Assembly (NCBI RefSeq): GCF_020880695.1
Contig: NZ_JAJIWO010000003.1
Location: 310,001-374,000, forward strand
Direction of reading: 5' to 3'
Source of the DNA: Mucilaginibacter sp. UR6-11
GTDB taxonomy: Bacteria > Bacteroidota > Bacteroidia > Sphingobacteriales > Sphingobacteriaceae
DNA length: 64,000 bases
Shown: positions 1 through 9,799 of the stretch, piece by piece
How positions within the stretch are numbered: position 1 is the stretch's first letter
Layout of the letters: every line of letters begins with the position of its first letter
Notes under the pieces: generated by a model
Databases searched by the model: none
The model's input: the letters and a program-made list of their open reading frames with translations, nothing else
Told to the model about the DNA's origin: nothing
Program-made: the position numbers and the translations under genes

Positions 1-1992
1 GAGCTTACTAAAGCATCCGGTGTTGAGTTAAACGGAACGCTGAACGGAGACATCCTGTTTAGCTCCATCATTAAGTCGCCCGGGGTTGATGCGCATTTAA
101 ATATTGATTCATTTAAGATGAACCAAACAATGGTGGGCAATATAAAGGTGGTATCCAATTTGGACAATGAACGCAGCCAGGCCAACGTCAATATAAACAT
201 ACTTAACCGCGGGCTTGAAACACTTAACATCGGCGGTGCGTATTACCTCGGCAAAGGAACTGACGACAAACTTGACTTTGATGTTAAAATGACCCAAACC
301 GAGGCTATAATTTTCGAGCCTTTTGTTAAGAACCTGGTATCAGACCTGAACGGGACCATATCCACCAATCTTAAATTAACGGGGTCCCTGTCAAAACCCC
401 AGCTAAACGGCGATATCACTTTGGCCAATACAGGTATCACCGTAAATTATTTAAAAACGGCTTATAAAGTAAATGACAAGCTGAGTGTAACCAACAGCGT
501 GATCAATATTAACGACATGATATTGACAGATATTCACGGCGGGCAGGGAACCGCTACCGGCAAGGTTGATCTGAACAATTTGTCAAATCCACTTATTGAC
601 ATTGACCTTACTGCCCGCAACCTGATGGCATTAAATACAACATTTAAAGACAATCACCTTTACTTTGGTACCGCATTTGCCACCGGGAAATTTAGCTTTA
701 ACGGCCCGGTTGACAACATGAATATTAATATCACAGCATCTACCCAGGCCGGTACCGTATTTAATATTCCGCTTAATACCTCCTCTACCGTAAGCGATTA
801 TGACTTTATAAAATTTGTTAGCCATAAAGACACCACAACCTCCAAAGCGGATAAAATAAAGGCCTTCAACGGAGTAACACTTAACTTTAACCTGACCGTT
901 GATGAAAAGACAATTGTAAAAATAACAACTGATTATGGGGTACTGCAGGGCAGCGGGCAAGCCAGAAACCTGGCGCTGCGGATCAACAGCCTGGGCGATT
1001 TTGATATGTTTGGCGAGTTTACCATTACATCAGGTAAGTTTGAGTTCACGGCCAAAAACTTTATCAGCAAAAACTTTACAGTTAATCAGGGGGGTACCAT
1101 CCGCTGGACGGGCAACCCAACCAATGCCGAAATAAATTTAAAAGCCACCTATGAGGTACGTACAGACATTGCACCGCTTTATACTGCTGCCGGCCTGCAA
1201 TCGCCTAAAGGAAACGAGCAGGTACTTGTACAGGCCGAGTTACTGCTTACGAAGTCCCTGATACAACCGGATATTAACTTTGATTTTAACTTCCCGACTG
1301 ACCCTTCGGTTAAAGATGACGTGGGCACCTACCTGGCCGATAACAACAACCGAAACCAGCAGGCATTAAGTGTAATTGTTCGACGCAACTTTAATTCGGG
1401 CACGGGAAGTAATTTAACTAACCAGGTTGTTGCCACGGCGAGCAGCGCCGTTAGTGAGTTTGCTTTTAATAAAATAAACAGCCTGATAGCGCAATCAAAT
1501 ATTAAATATTTTGATTTTAACATCCGATCTTTTAATGACGCCAGCGCGTCCCTGAAGTTTTTAAATGACAGGCTGGTAATTAACGGAAGCCTATTTAATA
1601 ACAGTACAGGTGGTGCAAACTTGTTTAACAACACCAGCCTGCTCAACTCAAACTTTAGCAACTTAACCAAAGATTTTGAAACATCATATCTTGTGCGCTC
1701 AGATGGCTCGCTTACCGCGCGTTATTCATACCGGGTGTTAAATACCACGACGCTAAATTATATTGATCAGCTAGCCCCACAATATGTAAATGGCCTGGGC
1801 CTGGTTTATCAGCGTGACTTTGATACTTTTGGTGAGTTTATAAAGTATATATTCAGCAGGCGCAGGTATAACCGAAACAGACCGGCAACGCCGCTGCCAA
1901 CACCTACAACCACGCCATTATCGGGCGGTACGCCGACAACTACACCTGTTACGCCTACGCAACCTGTAAAAAAAGAGGAAGAAGAAGATTAA
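1..1992 (+). CDS. TamB-like translocation/assembly protein (DUF490), 5'-truncated
   Basis: The frame is open from the first base, so the window holds only the last 663 residues of a longer protein; TamB proteins usually exceed 1000 residues. TamB is an inner-membrane-anchored periplasmic bridge, thought to carry phospholipid or assist outer-membrane protein assembly. The visible part is a long run of beta-strand-rich segments with asparagine-rich turns, which fits the TamB beta-helix and C-terminal DUF490 domain. It ends in a Pro/Thr low-complexity tail and an acidic KKEEEED terminus. The stop codon overlaps the stop of the convergent ribBA gene. The family call is by pattern recognition; the N-terminal anchor lies outside the window. 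Confidence 0.82.
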   Translation, partial: ELTKASGVELNGTLNGDILFSSIIKSPGVDAHLNIDSFKMNQTMVGNIKVVSNLDNERSQANVNINILNRGLETLNIGGAYYLGKGTDDKLDFDVKMTQTEAIIFEPFVKNLVSDLNGTISTNLKLTGSLSKPQLNGDITLANTGITVNYLKTAYKVNDKLSVTNSVININDMILTDIHGGQGTATGKVDLNNLSNPLIDIDLTARNLMALNTTFKDNHLYFGTAFATGKFSFNGPVDNMNINITASTQAGTVFNIPLNTSSTVSDYDFIKFVSHKDTTTSKADKIKAFNGVTLNFNLTVDEKTIVKITTDYGVLQGSGQARNLALRINSLGDFDMFGEFTITSGKFEFTAKNFISKNFTVNQGGTIRWTGNPTNAEINLKATYEVRTDIAPLYTAAGLQSPKGNEQVLVQAELLLTKSLIQPDINFDFNFPTDPSVKDDVGTYLADNNNRNQQALSVIVRRNFNSGTGSNLTNQVVATASSAVSEFAFNKINSLIAQSNIKYFDFNIRSFNDASASLKFLNDRLVINGSLFNNSTGGANLFNNTSLLNSNFSNLTKDFETSYLVRSDGSLTARYSYRVLNTTTLNYIDQLAPQYVNGLGLVYQRDFDTFGEFIKYIFSRRRYNRNRPATPLPTPTTTPLSGGTPTTTPVTPTQPVKKEEEED

Positions 1993-3191
1993 TGATCGCG
2001 CATAATGGTATGATCCATCTTGTCGCGTTTTGTTCTTAAATATGCTTCATTATGCGGGTTTGACGCTATCTCAATAGGTACATTGTCTACCACTTCAAGT
2101 CCATAACCGATTAACCCAGCCCGTTTTTTCGGATTATTACTCATTAACCGCATTTTTGAGATCCCCAGGCTACGCAATATTTGGGCGCCAATGCCATAGT
2201 CGCGCTCATCCATATCAAAGCCCAGTTTCAGGTTAGCTTCAACGGTATCAAAGCCATTATCCTGTAAATTATAGGCTTTTAGTTTGTTAACCAATCCAAT
2301 GCCACGGCCTTCCTGGTTCATGTATACAATTGCACCTTTACCCTCATTGGCTATCATCTCCATTGCTTTATGCAGCTGCGGGCCGCAATCGCAACGGCAT
2401 GAGCCAAAAATATCACCGGTAACACACGAGCTATGTACACGTACCAGGATGGGTTCATCAGGCTCCCAGGTACCTTTTACCAGGGCGATATGGTTTTCGC
2501 CGGTATTTAACTGGGTATAAGCTATCATTTCAAAATCTCCCCACTCTGTAGGCAGCCGTACGGCTACTTCCTTTCTGATCATGGTTTCGGCGTCTAACCG
2601 GTAAGCGATAAGATCTTTTATTGATACAATTTTAAGGTCAAACTCTTTTGCTATTTTCAACAAATCGGGTAAGCGGGCCATATCGCCATTTTCAGTCATG
2701 ATCTCACAGATCACTCCTGCTGGCTCCAGGCCTGCTAATACAGCCAGGTCAACGGTAGCCTCGGTATGCCCCGCGCGACGCAATACGCCGCCGTTTTTTG
2801 CTATCAGCGGGAAGATATGTCCCGGCCTGCCTAAATCCTCCGGTTTGGTTGCCGGGTCAATTAAAGCCATTACTGTTTTTGACCTGTCCGTTGCCGAGAT
2901 ACCGGTGGTACAGCCTTCCAGCAAATCAACAGAAACGGTAAAATTGGTTTCGTATGATGTTGTATTATGGCTAACCATGGGCTCTAATTCCAGTTCGGTG
3001 GCGCGTTGCTGGGTAATAGGCGCGCAAACCAATCCGCGGCCATGACGTACCATAAAATTTATTGCTTCAGGCGTAGCATAACGCGCTGATGTCAAAAAAT
3101 CACCCTCATTCTCCCTGTCTTCATCATCAACAACTATGATGATTTTGCCCGCTTTTATTGCTTCTATAGCCTCTGGTATGGTGTTTAGCAT
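1989..3191 (-). CDS. ribBA: Bifunctional RibBA: DHBP synthase / GTP cyclohydrolase II
   Basis: A 400-residue riboflavin-pathway enzyme. The N-terminal half makes 3,4-dihydroxy-2-butanone 4-phosphate from ribulose 5-phosphate; the C-terminal half opens the GTP ring. The DHBP synthase acidic motif [10 protein letters not shown] is at residues 22-31 and a [10 protein letters not shown] segment is near 141-150. The cyclohydrolase zinc cysteines are C256, C267 and C269, with EGRGIG at 294-299. Both halves look catalytically intact. The frame extends 42 codons upstream to 3317 and would overlap the preceding gene, so the internal Met ([10 protein letters not shown]) is preferred. It is the last gene of a minus-strand cluster, 110 nt after the GT39-like gene. 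No riboswitch is visible ahead of it. Confidence 0.95.
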   Translation of the reverse strand: MLNTIPEAIEAIKAGKIIIVVDDEDRENEGDFLTSARYATPEAINFMVRHGRGLVCAPITQQRATELELEPMVSHNTTSYETNFTVSVDLLEGCTTGISATDRSKTVMALIDPATKPEDLGRPGHIFPLIAKNGGVLRRAGHTEATVDLAVLAGLEPAGVICEIMTENGDMARLPDLLKIAKEFDLKIVSIKDLIAYRLDAETMIRKEVAVRLPTEWGDFEMIAYTQLNTGENHIALVKGTWEPDEPILVRVHSSCVTGDIFGSCRCDCGPQLHKAMEMIANEGKGAIVYMNQEGRGIGLVNKLKAYNLQDNGFDTVEANLKLGFDMDERDYGIGAQILRSLGISKMRLMSNNPKKRAGLIGYGLEVVDNVPIEIASNPHNEAYLRTKRDKMDHTIMRDH

Positions 3192-3301
3192 CTTTAATAA
3201 TTTGATAGCGTGTATGATCAATACGCAGCTTATATGAGCAAAGTTAACGCTTAATAAAATTATTCCCGTCTGCGCTTTGTAATATGTTGCTGATGGCTGG
3301 G

Positions 3302-4978
3302 TTAATCTACCCGGCAATTATACACGTTGCTGTTGAAGCCGATACCGATATGGTCCTGTGTGAGTACAGACAGGAGGTACCTGTAACTGCCTTTTATTGC
3401 CGGGGCTATAAACTTAAAATTGAAAGGGGCCTTGTCGGCAATAGCTAATGGCATAGGGTATCTGTAATACAGGGCGGCACCGGTTTTATTATTGATAAAA
3501 GTTAGCACCAGGTAACCCCCTTTAATTTTAAACTGTTTACGCTCAATAAAGCTTAGTTTACTATCAATAGATAACCGGACAATACCCGGTGCCCCGGCCC
3601 TGAACGGGGTGGCATCTAATACATCTACTTTTAAATTAGTAAAAGATGAAAAATCGGGCACCGTGGTCAGGTAATATGTTTTCCCGTGGGGGATTATAAT
3701 TTTACGGCTTATTTTGCTAACCGGCCCGTCTGATACATAGTTAACTGTTTTATGCTGAAACTTCTGTTCAAGCTGCGGCAAATAATTGTATTGTGTTTTT
3801 TTGTACCAGATATCATTTACCGCGAAGCTTTCTTCGTGACTATAAAAGCTAAAATAGGCGGGATCGTTATAGGTATCGGCAAAAACCAACGGGTAACCTC
3901 CCGACTCTTTTTTTAATGTCGCCGCCATCAACCGTGGATTTTTATCATTAAAATTGGAGATAGGGAAAAGGTCCATCGCCAGATTTACCCGCAAAACTAT
4001 TACTGCCATTAAGTTAACTATTAACAGGCCCACGATGGGTTTCCTATATATTTTAAGTTCAGCTATATATAAATAAGCCAGGCAAAGCATAGCCGGCCAG
4101 ACAATTGCTGTCCAGTGTACATTAACCATGTCTTTAAATGAAGAAAATAAAAAGAACAGGAATACCCCGGCTACATTATACTTTAAACTTTTCTGGAACT
4201 GGTTTTTTGGCCGGTATAACATCCCAAAAAGCAACAAAATAACCGGCCCGGTAACTGCTGCCTGTTCACCTATATAACTTAAAACATGCTGGATGCTAAA
4301 TGCATTGGCCCGCTCCAGAAACTGGAAACGAATGGTAGGGTAATCATGCTCAGCCTGCCAGTTGATGTGCGGCAGGTAAAGGCCCGTTGTAATAATAATA
4401 ATCAAATAAAAGGTTTTCCTAAAAACCAGGCGTGGATTTGATAATACCGTAAACCCAATCACCAGTATGCCATGGTATTTTGAGTATAAAAGCAAGGCCG
4501 CTACCACGCCAAGGGCTACGGCGTTTAAAAGAGTATCAGCGTTTAAATATTTACGGTAGGCATACAGAAACAGGGTTGCAAAAAAGAGCATCGGTGTATC
4601 AGGAATAGCCAAAAACGAGTATAGATTTAAAAATATCGACGATACCAGCAATAGCGCCGCCAGTTTGAAATTAACCGGCCCCTCCGCCTCGTCTTCAATA
4701 ATTTTATAGATAAGCCAAAACGTTAAACTACCGATAACGGAGGTTAATAGCCTTACGCCTATTTCGCCGTGCAGCAATGTGCTGCCCGCCTTTATTAAAA
4801 GCGCTATCATAGGCGGATGATCAAAATATCCCCAGCTCAAATATTGGGCATAAAGCCAATAATAAGGCTCATCATTTAATAGCGCCGAGGAAAATGACTG
4901 AACAATATTTACCAGTAAAACAATCCCGAAAAGCCACCAGACCTTATTTACAGGTTTACTATTGAATTTTGCTGTCAT
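3302..4978 (-). CDS. GT39/ArnT-like membrane glycosyltransferase
   Basis: A 558-residue polytopic membrane protein resembling PMT_2 family (ArnT/dolichyl-phosphate-mannose mannosyltransferase-like) enzymes, which move a sugar from a polyprenyl-phosphate donor to lipid or protein on the periplasmic face. Family hallmarks are the first-loop acidic pair in [11 protein letters not shown] (about residues 36-46) and the YFDHPP motif near 51-56. About ten hydrophobic helices follow, then a soluble beta-rich C-terminal domain from roughly residue 350. It lies 35 nt downstream of the LptF/G permease gene and is probably co-transcribed with it, which fits an envelope role. Donor and acceptor cannot be read from sequence. 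Confidence 0.8.
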   Translation of the reverse strand: MTAKFNSKPVNKVWWLFGIVLLVNIVQSFSSALLNDEPYYWLYAQYLSWGYFDHPPMIALLIKAGSTLLHGEIGVRLLTSVIGSLTFWLIYKIIEDEAEGPVNFKLAALLLVSSIFLNLYSFLAIPDTPMLFFATLFLYAYRKYLNADTLLNAVALGVVAALLLYSKYHGILVIGFTVLSNPRLVFRKTFYLIIIITTGLYLPHINWQAEHDYPTIRFQFLERANAFSIQHVLSYIGEQAAVTGPVILLLFGMLYRPKNQFQKSLKYNVAGVFLFFLFSSFKDMVNVHWTAIVWPAMLCLAYLYIAELKIYRKPIVGLLIVNLMAVIVLRVNLAMDLFPISNFNDKNPRLMAATLKKESGGYPLVFADTYNDPAYFSFYSHEESFAVNDIWYKKTQYNYLPQLEQKFQHKTVNYVSDGPVSKISRKIIIPHGKTYYLTTVPDFSSFTNLKVDVLDATPFRAGAPGIVRLSIDSKLSFIERKQFKIKGGYLVLTFINNKTGAALYYRYPMPLAIADKAPFNFKFIAPAIKGSYRYLLSVLTQDHIGIGFNSNVYNCRVD

Positions 4979-5013
4979 TAAAAAAAGAGTTCATCAATGC
5001 TCTTGAGCAGCGC

Positions 5014-6450
5014 TTAAACAGTATCGTCTTTATTACGCTTGAAAAGCTTGTCAAAAAACCGCTTATAGTACTCCATATCAAACAGCGCAGAATCTGTAGC
5101 AGCTTTATAAGACAGGAATATCCCGACGGGCGTTATCACGAAAATAGAGATCCACGCCCCCGCTATGCCGGACATGTTGCCCTCATGAGCCGCCTTCTCA
5201 CCAATGGTTTTTATGATATAAAATAAAAGGAAGAATATAACCGAGATTACTACCGGCAAACCCAGGCCACCCTTGCGGATAATAGCCCCCATAGGCGCCC
5301 CGATTAAAAACAACGCGATACAGGATACCGAAAGTGTAAACTTAACCTGATATTGGGCGTAGGCGCTGCGCATATTTTTTACGAGCTCGTCCATACGGTC
5401 GGCTCGTACCCGCATCAGGTCATGGATTGACCTGGCCTCGCTTAGTGCATTAGTAACATAATTTGCTTTTTGCGGATTGGTGCCATAGGCCATAACCCCC
5501 GCCTTATATTTTGCATAAGTTTTTACCGCATCTGATTTTGTGGGGATATTATAATATTTAATATAGGCTGTAAGCAATGGCAGGTTAACCCGGCCACTGC
5601 TGTCAATAAAATGGCCTATCCGCTTCATCGTATCCTGAAGCAGCCGGCGGTCCATCATCTGGAAAGCGCCTTTAAAACCATTTTCATCCGTACGTTTAAA
5701 CGCCAGGCCGGTTAAATCCAGTTTGTTCTGGGCCGATTTAAACCTGAACCGTGTCAAAATCTGCCGTGGATTTGGATTAAAATTATTGCCCCCCGGCCGC
5801 TCTTCATAGCGGATCCCGTCTTCCATCTCAATAACCAGGAAACGGTTATCATTTGAGCGATACATTTTACCGGTTTTAGCTTTTAAAACGTAAGCCGGAT
5901 CATTATTGGTTGTTTTTTTGTAGATAGTTAAACCGTGCAGTGTTTGCCCGTCTTCATCTTTCCGGTCAACACGTATGGTAAAATCAGGGAAACTGTTGCT
6001 GAATACCCCTTCAGGCAGGAAATTGGCTGATTTTTGCTCACGGGCATCATATAGTAATGAATAATACTTGAGATTTGCTTTCGGCAGCATGTAATCTGAA
6101 AAGAAAAACGCAGCGACACTTAAAAAAATAACCACTACAAACATGGGTGCTACGGCCCGGGTTAATGATATACCGGCCGATTTGATAGCAACCAGCTCAT
6201 AATTCTCGCCAAGGCTGCCGTAAGTCATGATGGAGGAAAGCAGTACCGACAGGGGCAGCGCCATGGCCACGTTGGTAGCCGACGCATAAAGCATCAGCTC
6301 AAGTATAACGTACCATTCAAACCCTTTGCCTATCAGGTCGTCAATGTATTTCCACAGAAACAGCATTAACAACACAAACATTACTATCATAAAGGTCACC
6401 AAAAATGGCCTTATAAATGATTTGATCAGTAAAAGGTGCAGCTTTTTCAC
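5014..6450 (-). CDS. LptF/LptG family permease (YjgP/YjgQ)
   Basis: A 478-residue protein with three N-terminal and three C-terminal membrane helices around a large periplasmic domain, the layout of LptF/LptG. These pair with the LptB ATPase to extract lipopolysaccharide from the inner membrane. The opening (LLIKSFIRPFLVTFMIVMF) and the MALPLSVLLSSIMTYG segment are typical. The periplasmic part (about residues 120-370) is longer than in E. coli, as is common in Bacteroidota. Only one LptF/G gene is visible, so the partner must lie elsewhere or this protein acts as a homodimer. It sits 29 nt after the START-like gene and ahead of a glycosyltransferase. Confidence 0.9.
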   Translation of the reverse strand: MKKLHLLLIKSFIRPFLVTFMIVMFVLLMLFLWKYIDDLIGKGFEWYVILELMLYASATNVAMALPLSVLLSSIMTYGSLGENYELVAIKSAGISLTRAVAPMFVVVIFLSVAAFFFSDYMLPKANLKYYSLLYDAREQKSANFLPEGVFSNSFPDFTIRVDRKDEDGQTLHGLTIYKKTTNNDPAYVLKAKTGKMYRSNDNRFLVIEMEDGIRYEERPGGNNFNPNPRQILTRFRFKSAQNKLDLTGLAFKRTDENGFKGAFQMMDRRLLQDTMKRIGHFIDSSGRVNLPLLTAYIKYYNIPTKSDAVKTYAKYKAGVMAYGTNPQKANYVTNALSEARSIHDLMRVRADRMDELVKNMRSAYAQYQVKFTLSVSCIALFLIGAPMGAIIRKGGLGLPVVISVIFFLLFYIIKTIGEKAAHEGNMSGIAGAWISIFVITPVGIFLSYKAATDSALFDMEYYKRFFDKLFKRNKDDTV

Positions 6451-6479
6451 AATACAAAATTAACGAAAAAAACAAACCT

Positions 6480-6860
6480 TTATGCGCCTAGTACGCTAAT
6501 GAGGTATTGGATCTGGTTATCCCAGATCAATTTGCGTTCGCCAATGGTTTCTTCGGTAGCAAAATCAGTAATACTCAGGGCAACGTCATTGGTAAGTTCG
6601 TCCTGAATTATCTCCATTTCAAAATAGCATTGCGGCTCGTCATCATCCCATTTAAACCGTACCAGCTTGTTTTCTTTAATAGCAATTAATTTAGCTTTTT
6701 GCTGCTCACCATCCCAGGTAAAGGTATAAACCTGGTCCCGCACACTTACATCATCAGCAAACCATTGGGTAAGCCCGTTGGGCTCATTTAAGAAAGTATA
6801 TAATATTCGTGGTGACGACTTTATTTCATACTCAATATTAAACTTCTTCTTTTCAGACAT
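6480..6860 (-). CDS. START-like (SRPBCC/AHSA1-type) domain protein
   Basis: A 126-residue soluble protein whose whole length matches the START-like/AHSA1 fold. It has an N-terminal FNIEYEIKSSPRILYTFL strand-helix, the NEPNGLTQWFADDV segment typical of the family, then beta strands (YTFTWDG, KLVRFKWDD) and a long C-terminal helix. Such proteins bind hydrophobic ligands or assist protein folding; no specific role can be assigned. It is the first gene of the minus-strand cluster with the LptF/G permease, GT39-like protein and RibBA. The small conserved size and absence of a signal peptide point to a cytoplasmic protein. Confidence 0.75.
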   Translation of the reverse strand: MSEKKKFNIEYEIKSSPRILYTFLNEPNGLTQWFADDVSVRDQVYTFTWDGEQQKAKLIAIKENKLVRFKWDDDEPQCYFEMEIIQDELTNDVALSITDFATEETIGERKLIWDNQIQYLISVLGA

Positions 6861-6926
6861 ACGGGGTTTATAAATCAGGCTTAAGTCGCAATATTAACAT
6901 TTTTTTTAAAGGAAACGAATTTCTGC

Positions 6927-6934
6927 TATATTTG
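6927..6934 (+). promoter_or_regulatory. Candidate -7 box TATATTTG
   Basis: This matches the Bacteroidota housekeeping -7 consensus TAnnTTTG. It lies 90 nt before the truncated tRNA copy, much as a similar box lies 104 nt before the intact tRNA. No clear -33 TTTG is seen at the expected spacing. It may be the relic promoter of a former tRNA gene. Confidence 0.35.
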
Positions 6935-7024
6935 CAAACCTTTTTTAAGGGTAGGCCGTGGGGTAGCCTGATTGCATTCTTAAAAAACAAACCATAGTCA
7001 AAACAAGTTTTGACGAATGTACCC

Positions 7025-7063
7025 GGCGGGGTAGCTCAGATGGTTAGAGGGTAGTATTCATAA
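7025..7063 (+). pseudogene. Truncated 5'-half copy of tRNA-Met(CAT)
   Basis: The 39 nt match the acceptor 5' strand, D arm and anticodon loop (including TTCATAA) of the intact tRNA-Met at 8848, with two substitutions (C to G at 7050 and G to T at 7055). After the anticodon loop the similarity stops: there is no 3' anticodon strand, T arm or acceptor 3' strand. It therefore cannot fold into a tRNA. It is read as a relic of duplication, or of recombination at the tRNA gene, that left two lipoprotein genes between the copies. Confidence 0.75.
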
Positions 7064-7188
7064 GCTTACGTTCAGGTTAAGCCATCTTAAACCGTTAACA
7101 AAACGCGACTTTAAATCCTCCTTTCAGCCCAAAGGTTAAATCCCTGTCTAATCACTTGGCCTGCCTGAAATATATGGTTAGATTTTTT

Positions 7189-7749
7189 CTATTGCGTGTA
7201 CTTCATATCAAACCGGCCATCAGTTATATGGACAGTTTCCCCCTTACCGTTGATTGCGTCGAAAAAAAATGTTCCGGATATAATTTGCCTTGTTTGATCG
7301 AACTTAGTGATATGCAACTGGCCACTGACTTTATCAGTTGTTTGATACTGGTTTGGTGGCTGGAGGTTGTAAAAAATTCCGTATACAGCAAACGCCTTCC
7401 CGTTTTGGTTATAATTTTCTAAACTTAATGTCTGACCTTCGGTAACAGCTAAATTAGTAGTCTGTAAAAAAACACCTTTAACATAATCAGTGTTACTATC
7501 ATTTGAGGCTGAAACCAGTAGATTATATCCGCCATTATAATAAACATAATTGGCTTGAAAAGCGCTGTTTAAAAACGACTTGGTATGAGGTGTAAAGGCC
7601 GCTCCATTTATCAAGCAGCCAAAAGTATTAGCGCCGGTTTGTGTGGCAGCGGGCAGTTTCGATAAAGGGGCTACACTCTTCTTTTTACACGAGGGCGAGA
7701 GGAAAATAACCGCGCATATAAGAAGAGTAATAGGGAAGTTATTTTTCAT
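7189..7749 (-). CDS. DUF6252-like lipoprotein, copy 1
   Basis: A 186-residue putative lipoprotein. The signal peptide ends SPSC with the lipidated Cys at residue 21, followed by three lysines. The mature part carries the GCLINGAAFTP segment typical of small Bacteroidota lipoproteins annotated as DUF6252, and ends in TDGRFDMKYTQ. It is a tandem paralogue of the gene at 7817-8377: the signal peptide and first mature segment are almost identical, the middle is divergent. Function unknown. It lies between a broken and an intact tRNA-Met copy, suggesting an acquired or duplicated patch. The DUF number is from memory; lipoprotein status is clear from sequence. Confidence 0.8.
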   Translation of the reverse strand: MKNNFPITLLICAVIFLSPSCKKKSVAPLSKLPAATQTGANTFGCLINGAAFTPHTKSFLNSAFQANYVYYNGGYNLLVSASNDSNTDYVKGVFLQTTNLAVTEGQTLSLENYNQNGKAFAVYGIFYNLQPPNQYQTTDKVSGQLHITKFDQTRQIISGTFFFDAINGKGETVHITDGRFDMKYTQ

Positions 7750-7816
7750 GTGCTTAGAGGTTTAACAGCAGTTTTTAAAAGGTATTTTATCTGATAAGAT
7801 AAGATTGATTTTTTTT

Positions 7817-8377
7817 CTATTGAGTATATTTCATATCAAACCGCCCATCCGTGATATGTGCTGTTTCACCGCTGCTGTTAAGAGCATCGAAAGAAAAGGT
7901 AGCCGATATAATTTGCCTGTTTTGATCGAACTTTGTAATATGTAGCTGGCCGCTTGAAACGGATGTTGTGGTATATTCGTTTATGTTTCCTAAGGTCGGA
8001 ATATAGGCTAGTCGACCAAATGCCTCCCCGGTTATATTATATCTTGCCAGATTTAATGTTTGGCCTTCAATGATTGGTAATTTGGTGGTTCCTAAATCAA
8101 CGGAAATTAAATTTTTATCGTCACTATCATTAGAGGCAGCAATAGTAAGATAATATTCTCCATTATAATAAATGTAGTTAGCTTGAACATCGCTGTTTAA
8201 AAAGAATCTTCTATGAGGTGTAAAGGCCGCTCCATTTATCAAGCAGCCAAAAGTATTAGCGCCGGTTTGTGTGGCAGCGGGCAGTTTCGATAAAGGGGAT
8301 ACATTCTTCTTTTTGCACGAGGGCGAGATGAAAAAAACCGCGCATATTAGAAGAGTTATAAGGAAGTTATTTTTCAT
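7817..8377 (-). CDS. DUF6252-like lipoprotein, copy 2
   Basis: A 186-residue paralogue of the preceding gene, of identical length, with the lipid-attachment Cys at residue 21. It shares 87 identical nucleotides with copy 1 (8212-8298 against 7584-7670), covering mature residues around 25-55. Middle residues 60-140 differ in about half of positions, while the last 40 residues are similar again (SGQLHITKFDQ, TDGRFDMKYTQ). The 67-nt gap to copy 1 suggests co-transcription, with this copy first. Function unknown; an outer-surface lipoprotein is the plain inference. Confidence 0.8.
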   Translation of the reverse strand: MKNNFLITLLICAVFFISPSCKKKNVSPLSKLPAATQTGANTFGCLINGAAFTPHRRFFLNSDVQANYIYYNGEYYLTIAASNDSDDKNLISVDLGTTKLPIIEGQTLNLARYNITGEAFGRLAYIPTLGNINEYTTTSVSSGQLHITKFDQNRQIISATFSFDALNSSGETAHITDGRFDMKYTQ

Positions 8378-8847
8378 GCGCTTAGAAGGTTTGGGTCATA
8401 TACGATATATATGTTATTCAAACTAACATAGCTAACAGATTCTATTTTAGAGTGATCTTAATATTATTATTATATTAAATTGGAGTATATTTGGTTTTAA
8501 TAATGAGACAATAGATCTGCAAAAAGTGAGTTGGTCTTTCTACGGGTATTTATTCTTCATCTCTGATAGTAAACGTCGGCCTGTGTATTTGAAATTATTT
8601 GCCTGAAAGTTTCCAATCTATCAATCATCGCAAAGAAGACCTGTCTTCAAAACAACTAACTTCCATACAGGTAAGTTAATAAGAACCTCAATGGGAACAA
8701 AAGTGAAAAAATTTAGAATATAACATGGGTTTTCTTACCTTTGTGCTCCGCTGACCGAAAAGCGCAACCTTTAATAAGTTGTAAGCTAAGAAAAGCTATC
8801 ATGATAAAAATGTCAAGAGGCTTACTATCAGCAATAATACCACCCCC
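8378..8847. other. AT-rich intergenic region upstream of tRNA-Met
   Basis: A 470-nt, AT-rich gap without a supportable reading frame. It contains two plus-strand TAnnTTTG boxes (TATATTTG at 8486-8493 and TACCTTTG at 8736-8743) and a distant inverted pair AGGTAAG (8669-8675)/CTTACCT (8734-8740) overlapping the second box. The upstream box has no gene of its own. Confidence 0.5.
8736..8743 (+). promoter_or_regulatory. Candidate tRNA-Met promoter -7 box TACCTTTG
   Basis: An exact TAnnTTTG match 104 nt before the mature tRNA 5' end, on the same strand. The -33 element is not obvious. The implied leader of about 95 nt would be removed by RNase P. Confidence 0.45.
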
Positions 8848-8921
8848 GGCGGGGTAGCTCAGATGGTTAGAGCGTAGGATTCATAACCCTAAGGTCGGCA
8901 GTTCGATCCTGCTCCCCGCTA
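8848..8921 (+). tRNA. tRNA-Met (anticodon CAT)
   Basis: A full cloverleaf can be drawn: 7-bp acceptor stem GGCGGGG/CCCCGCT with a G-U end pair, D arm GCTC/GAGC, anticodon loop TTCATAA, T arm GGCAG/CTGCT around TTCGATC, and discriminator A. CCA is not encoded. The anticodon stem has an A-C mismatch at its loop end. CAT could be elongator Met, initiator Met or lysidine-modified Ile; the sequence looks like the elongator form, but that is a judgement. A stem-loop terminator follows at once. Confidence 0.95.
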
Positions 8922-8924
8922 CTT

Positions 8925-8959
8925 AAGGAGACAACATATATTTGTTGGCTCCTTTTTTT
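8925..8959 (+). terminator. Rho-independent terminator after tRNA-Met
   Basis: The stem AAGGAGACAACA pairs with TGTTGGCTCCTT (one mismatch) around a short loop and is followed by a run of seven T. It begins four nt after the tRNA, so the tRNA appears to be transcribed alone. Confidence 0.85.
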
Positions 8960-9177
8960 ATGCCTGTAAATGCCATAAATCAAAAAGTTATAAGCGATTT
9001 TTTGTAGCTCAATTTTGACAAACCGCTTTTTTATAGTTTGATTTCCTTTTATATGATCTTTTGGATTGTTATCAACAGCGGTATCGGGGAAGCGCATTGT
9101 AAGAAATACCGTTAAGCCATAGCAAGGAAAAGATTACGATATTTGCGAAAATTGCTTTTTGACTAATCAAACTTTAC

Positions 9178-9612
9178 ATGGATCAAATGACATCATTTAA
9201 ACATTCGGGGTCTGAAGGAGATATTGAAATCATCAGGCAGGTTTATTCCGGTATAAACCGAAACGATATCGATTTTGTATTGAATCTAATGGATGTCGGT
9301 ATCACTCGCATTGAACCGGAAGGATTTCCGGCAGCCGGCACCTACACGGGGCACACCGATTTGCGGCAGCATCTAATCAACGGAAGGAGCACCTGGGCAG
9401 AAGGAACATGTGAGCCTGTCGATTTTTTTGCTAATGGAAATAAGATTGTTGTTACCGTTCATATTAAAGTCCGGCTTAAAAATAAATCGGAATGGGCCGA
9501 CGCACGAATAGCAGATGGGTTTATGATAAAAGATAGCCGGGTTTTAGAATTTCATTCATTTGCGAACAACCAGAAGGCTTTTGAATGGGCTGGGATCGCG
9601 GCTAATCATTGA
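9178..9612 (+). CDS. NTF2-like / SnoaL-type protein
   Basis: A 144-residue cytoplasmic protein with the cone-shaped NTF2 fold pattern: an N-terminal helix (IEIIRQVYSGINRNDIDFVLNLM), a GTYTGHTDLRQHL segment and C-terminal beta strands (KIVVTVHIKVRLK, VLEFHSFAN). Members include SnoaL-like cyclases and ketosteroid-isomerase-like proteins, and many have no known substrate. The start could also be the Met at codon 4. It stands alone between the tRNA terminator and the cbb3 operon. Confidence 0.75.
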   Translation: MDQMTSFKHSGSEGDIEIIRQVYSGINRNDIDFVLNLMDVGITRIEPEGFPAAGTYTGHTDLRQHLINGRSTWAEGTCEPVDFFANGNKIVVTVHIKVRLKNKSEWADARIADGFMIKDSRVLEFHSFANNQKAFEWAGIAANH

Positions 9613-9799
9613 ATTGTTTTTCTAAAACACCATTTTACGCAAGTTCTCCAGGAAAAAATTCAAAATTTTCGGTCGCAACCTGCCTGAGACAACATAAGAC
9701 CTTTGTTGCCTATAAAACTGACGAAGGTCACTTTTTTACGCGCTAGGTGTCATTCTTTATCGTGATATAACGAGGCAGTTTTGGGGAAAGATATTTACG

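Larger units (their letters stand above)
6861..7188. other. Intergenic region with promoter box and tRNA remnant
   Basis: A 328-nt gap between the START-like gene and the first lipoprotein gene. It holds a plus-strand TAnnTTTG box (TATATTTG, 6927-6934), a perfect 8-bp inverted repeat GTCAAAAC/GTTTTGAC at 6997-7014 and the 5'-half tRNA-Met copy at 7025-7063. The remaining roughly 125 nt up to the lipoprotein stop show no reading frame or structure I can support. Confidence 0.6.

Noticed and set aside
3191..3301. FMN riboswitch ahead of ribBA
   Set aside because: The 110-nt gap is too short and shows none of the conserved RFN-element stems.
3192..3317. N-terminal extension of RibBA by 42 residues
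   Set aside because: It would overlap the upstream gene, has no family match, and the internal Met gives the usual RibBA start.
7025..7063. Second functional tRNA-Met gene
   Set aside because: Only the 5' half is present; there is no T arm or acceptor 3' strand, so it cannot mature.
8867..9097. Minus-strand 76-codon frame ending SGEQDRTADLRVMNPTL
   Set aside because: The C-terminal part is the antisense translation of the tRNA-Met gene, a well-known false protein. No real gene is supported here.
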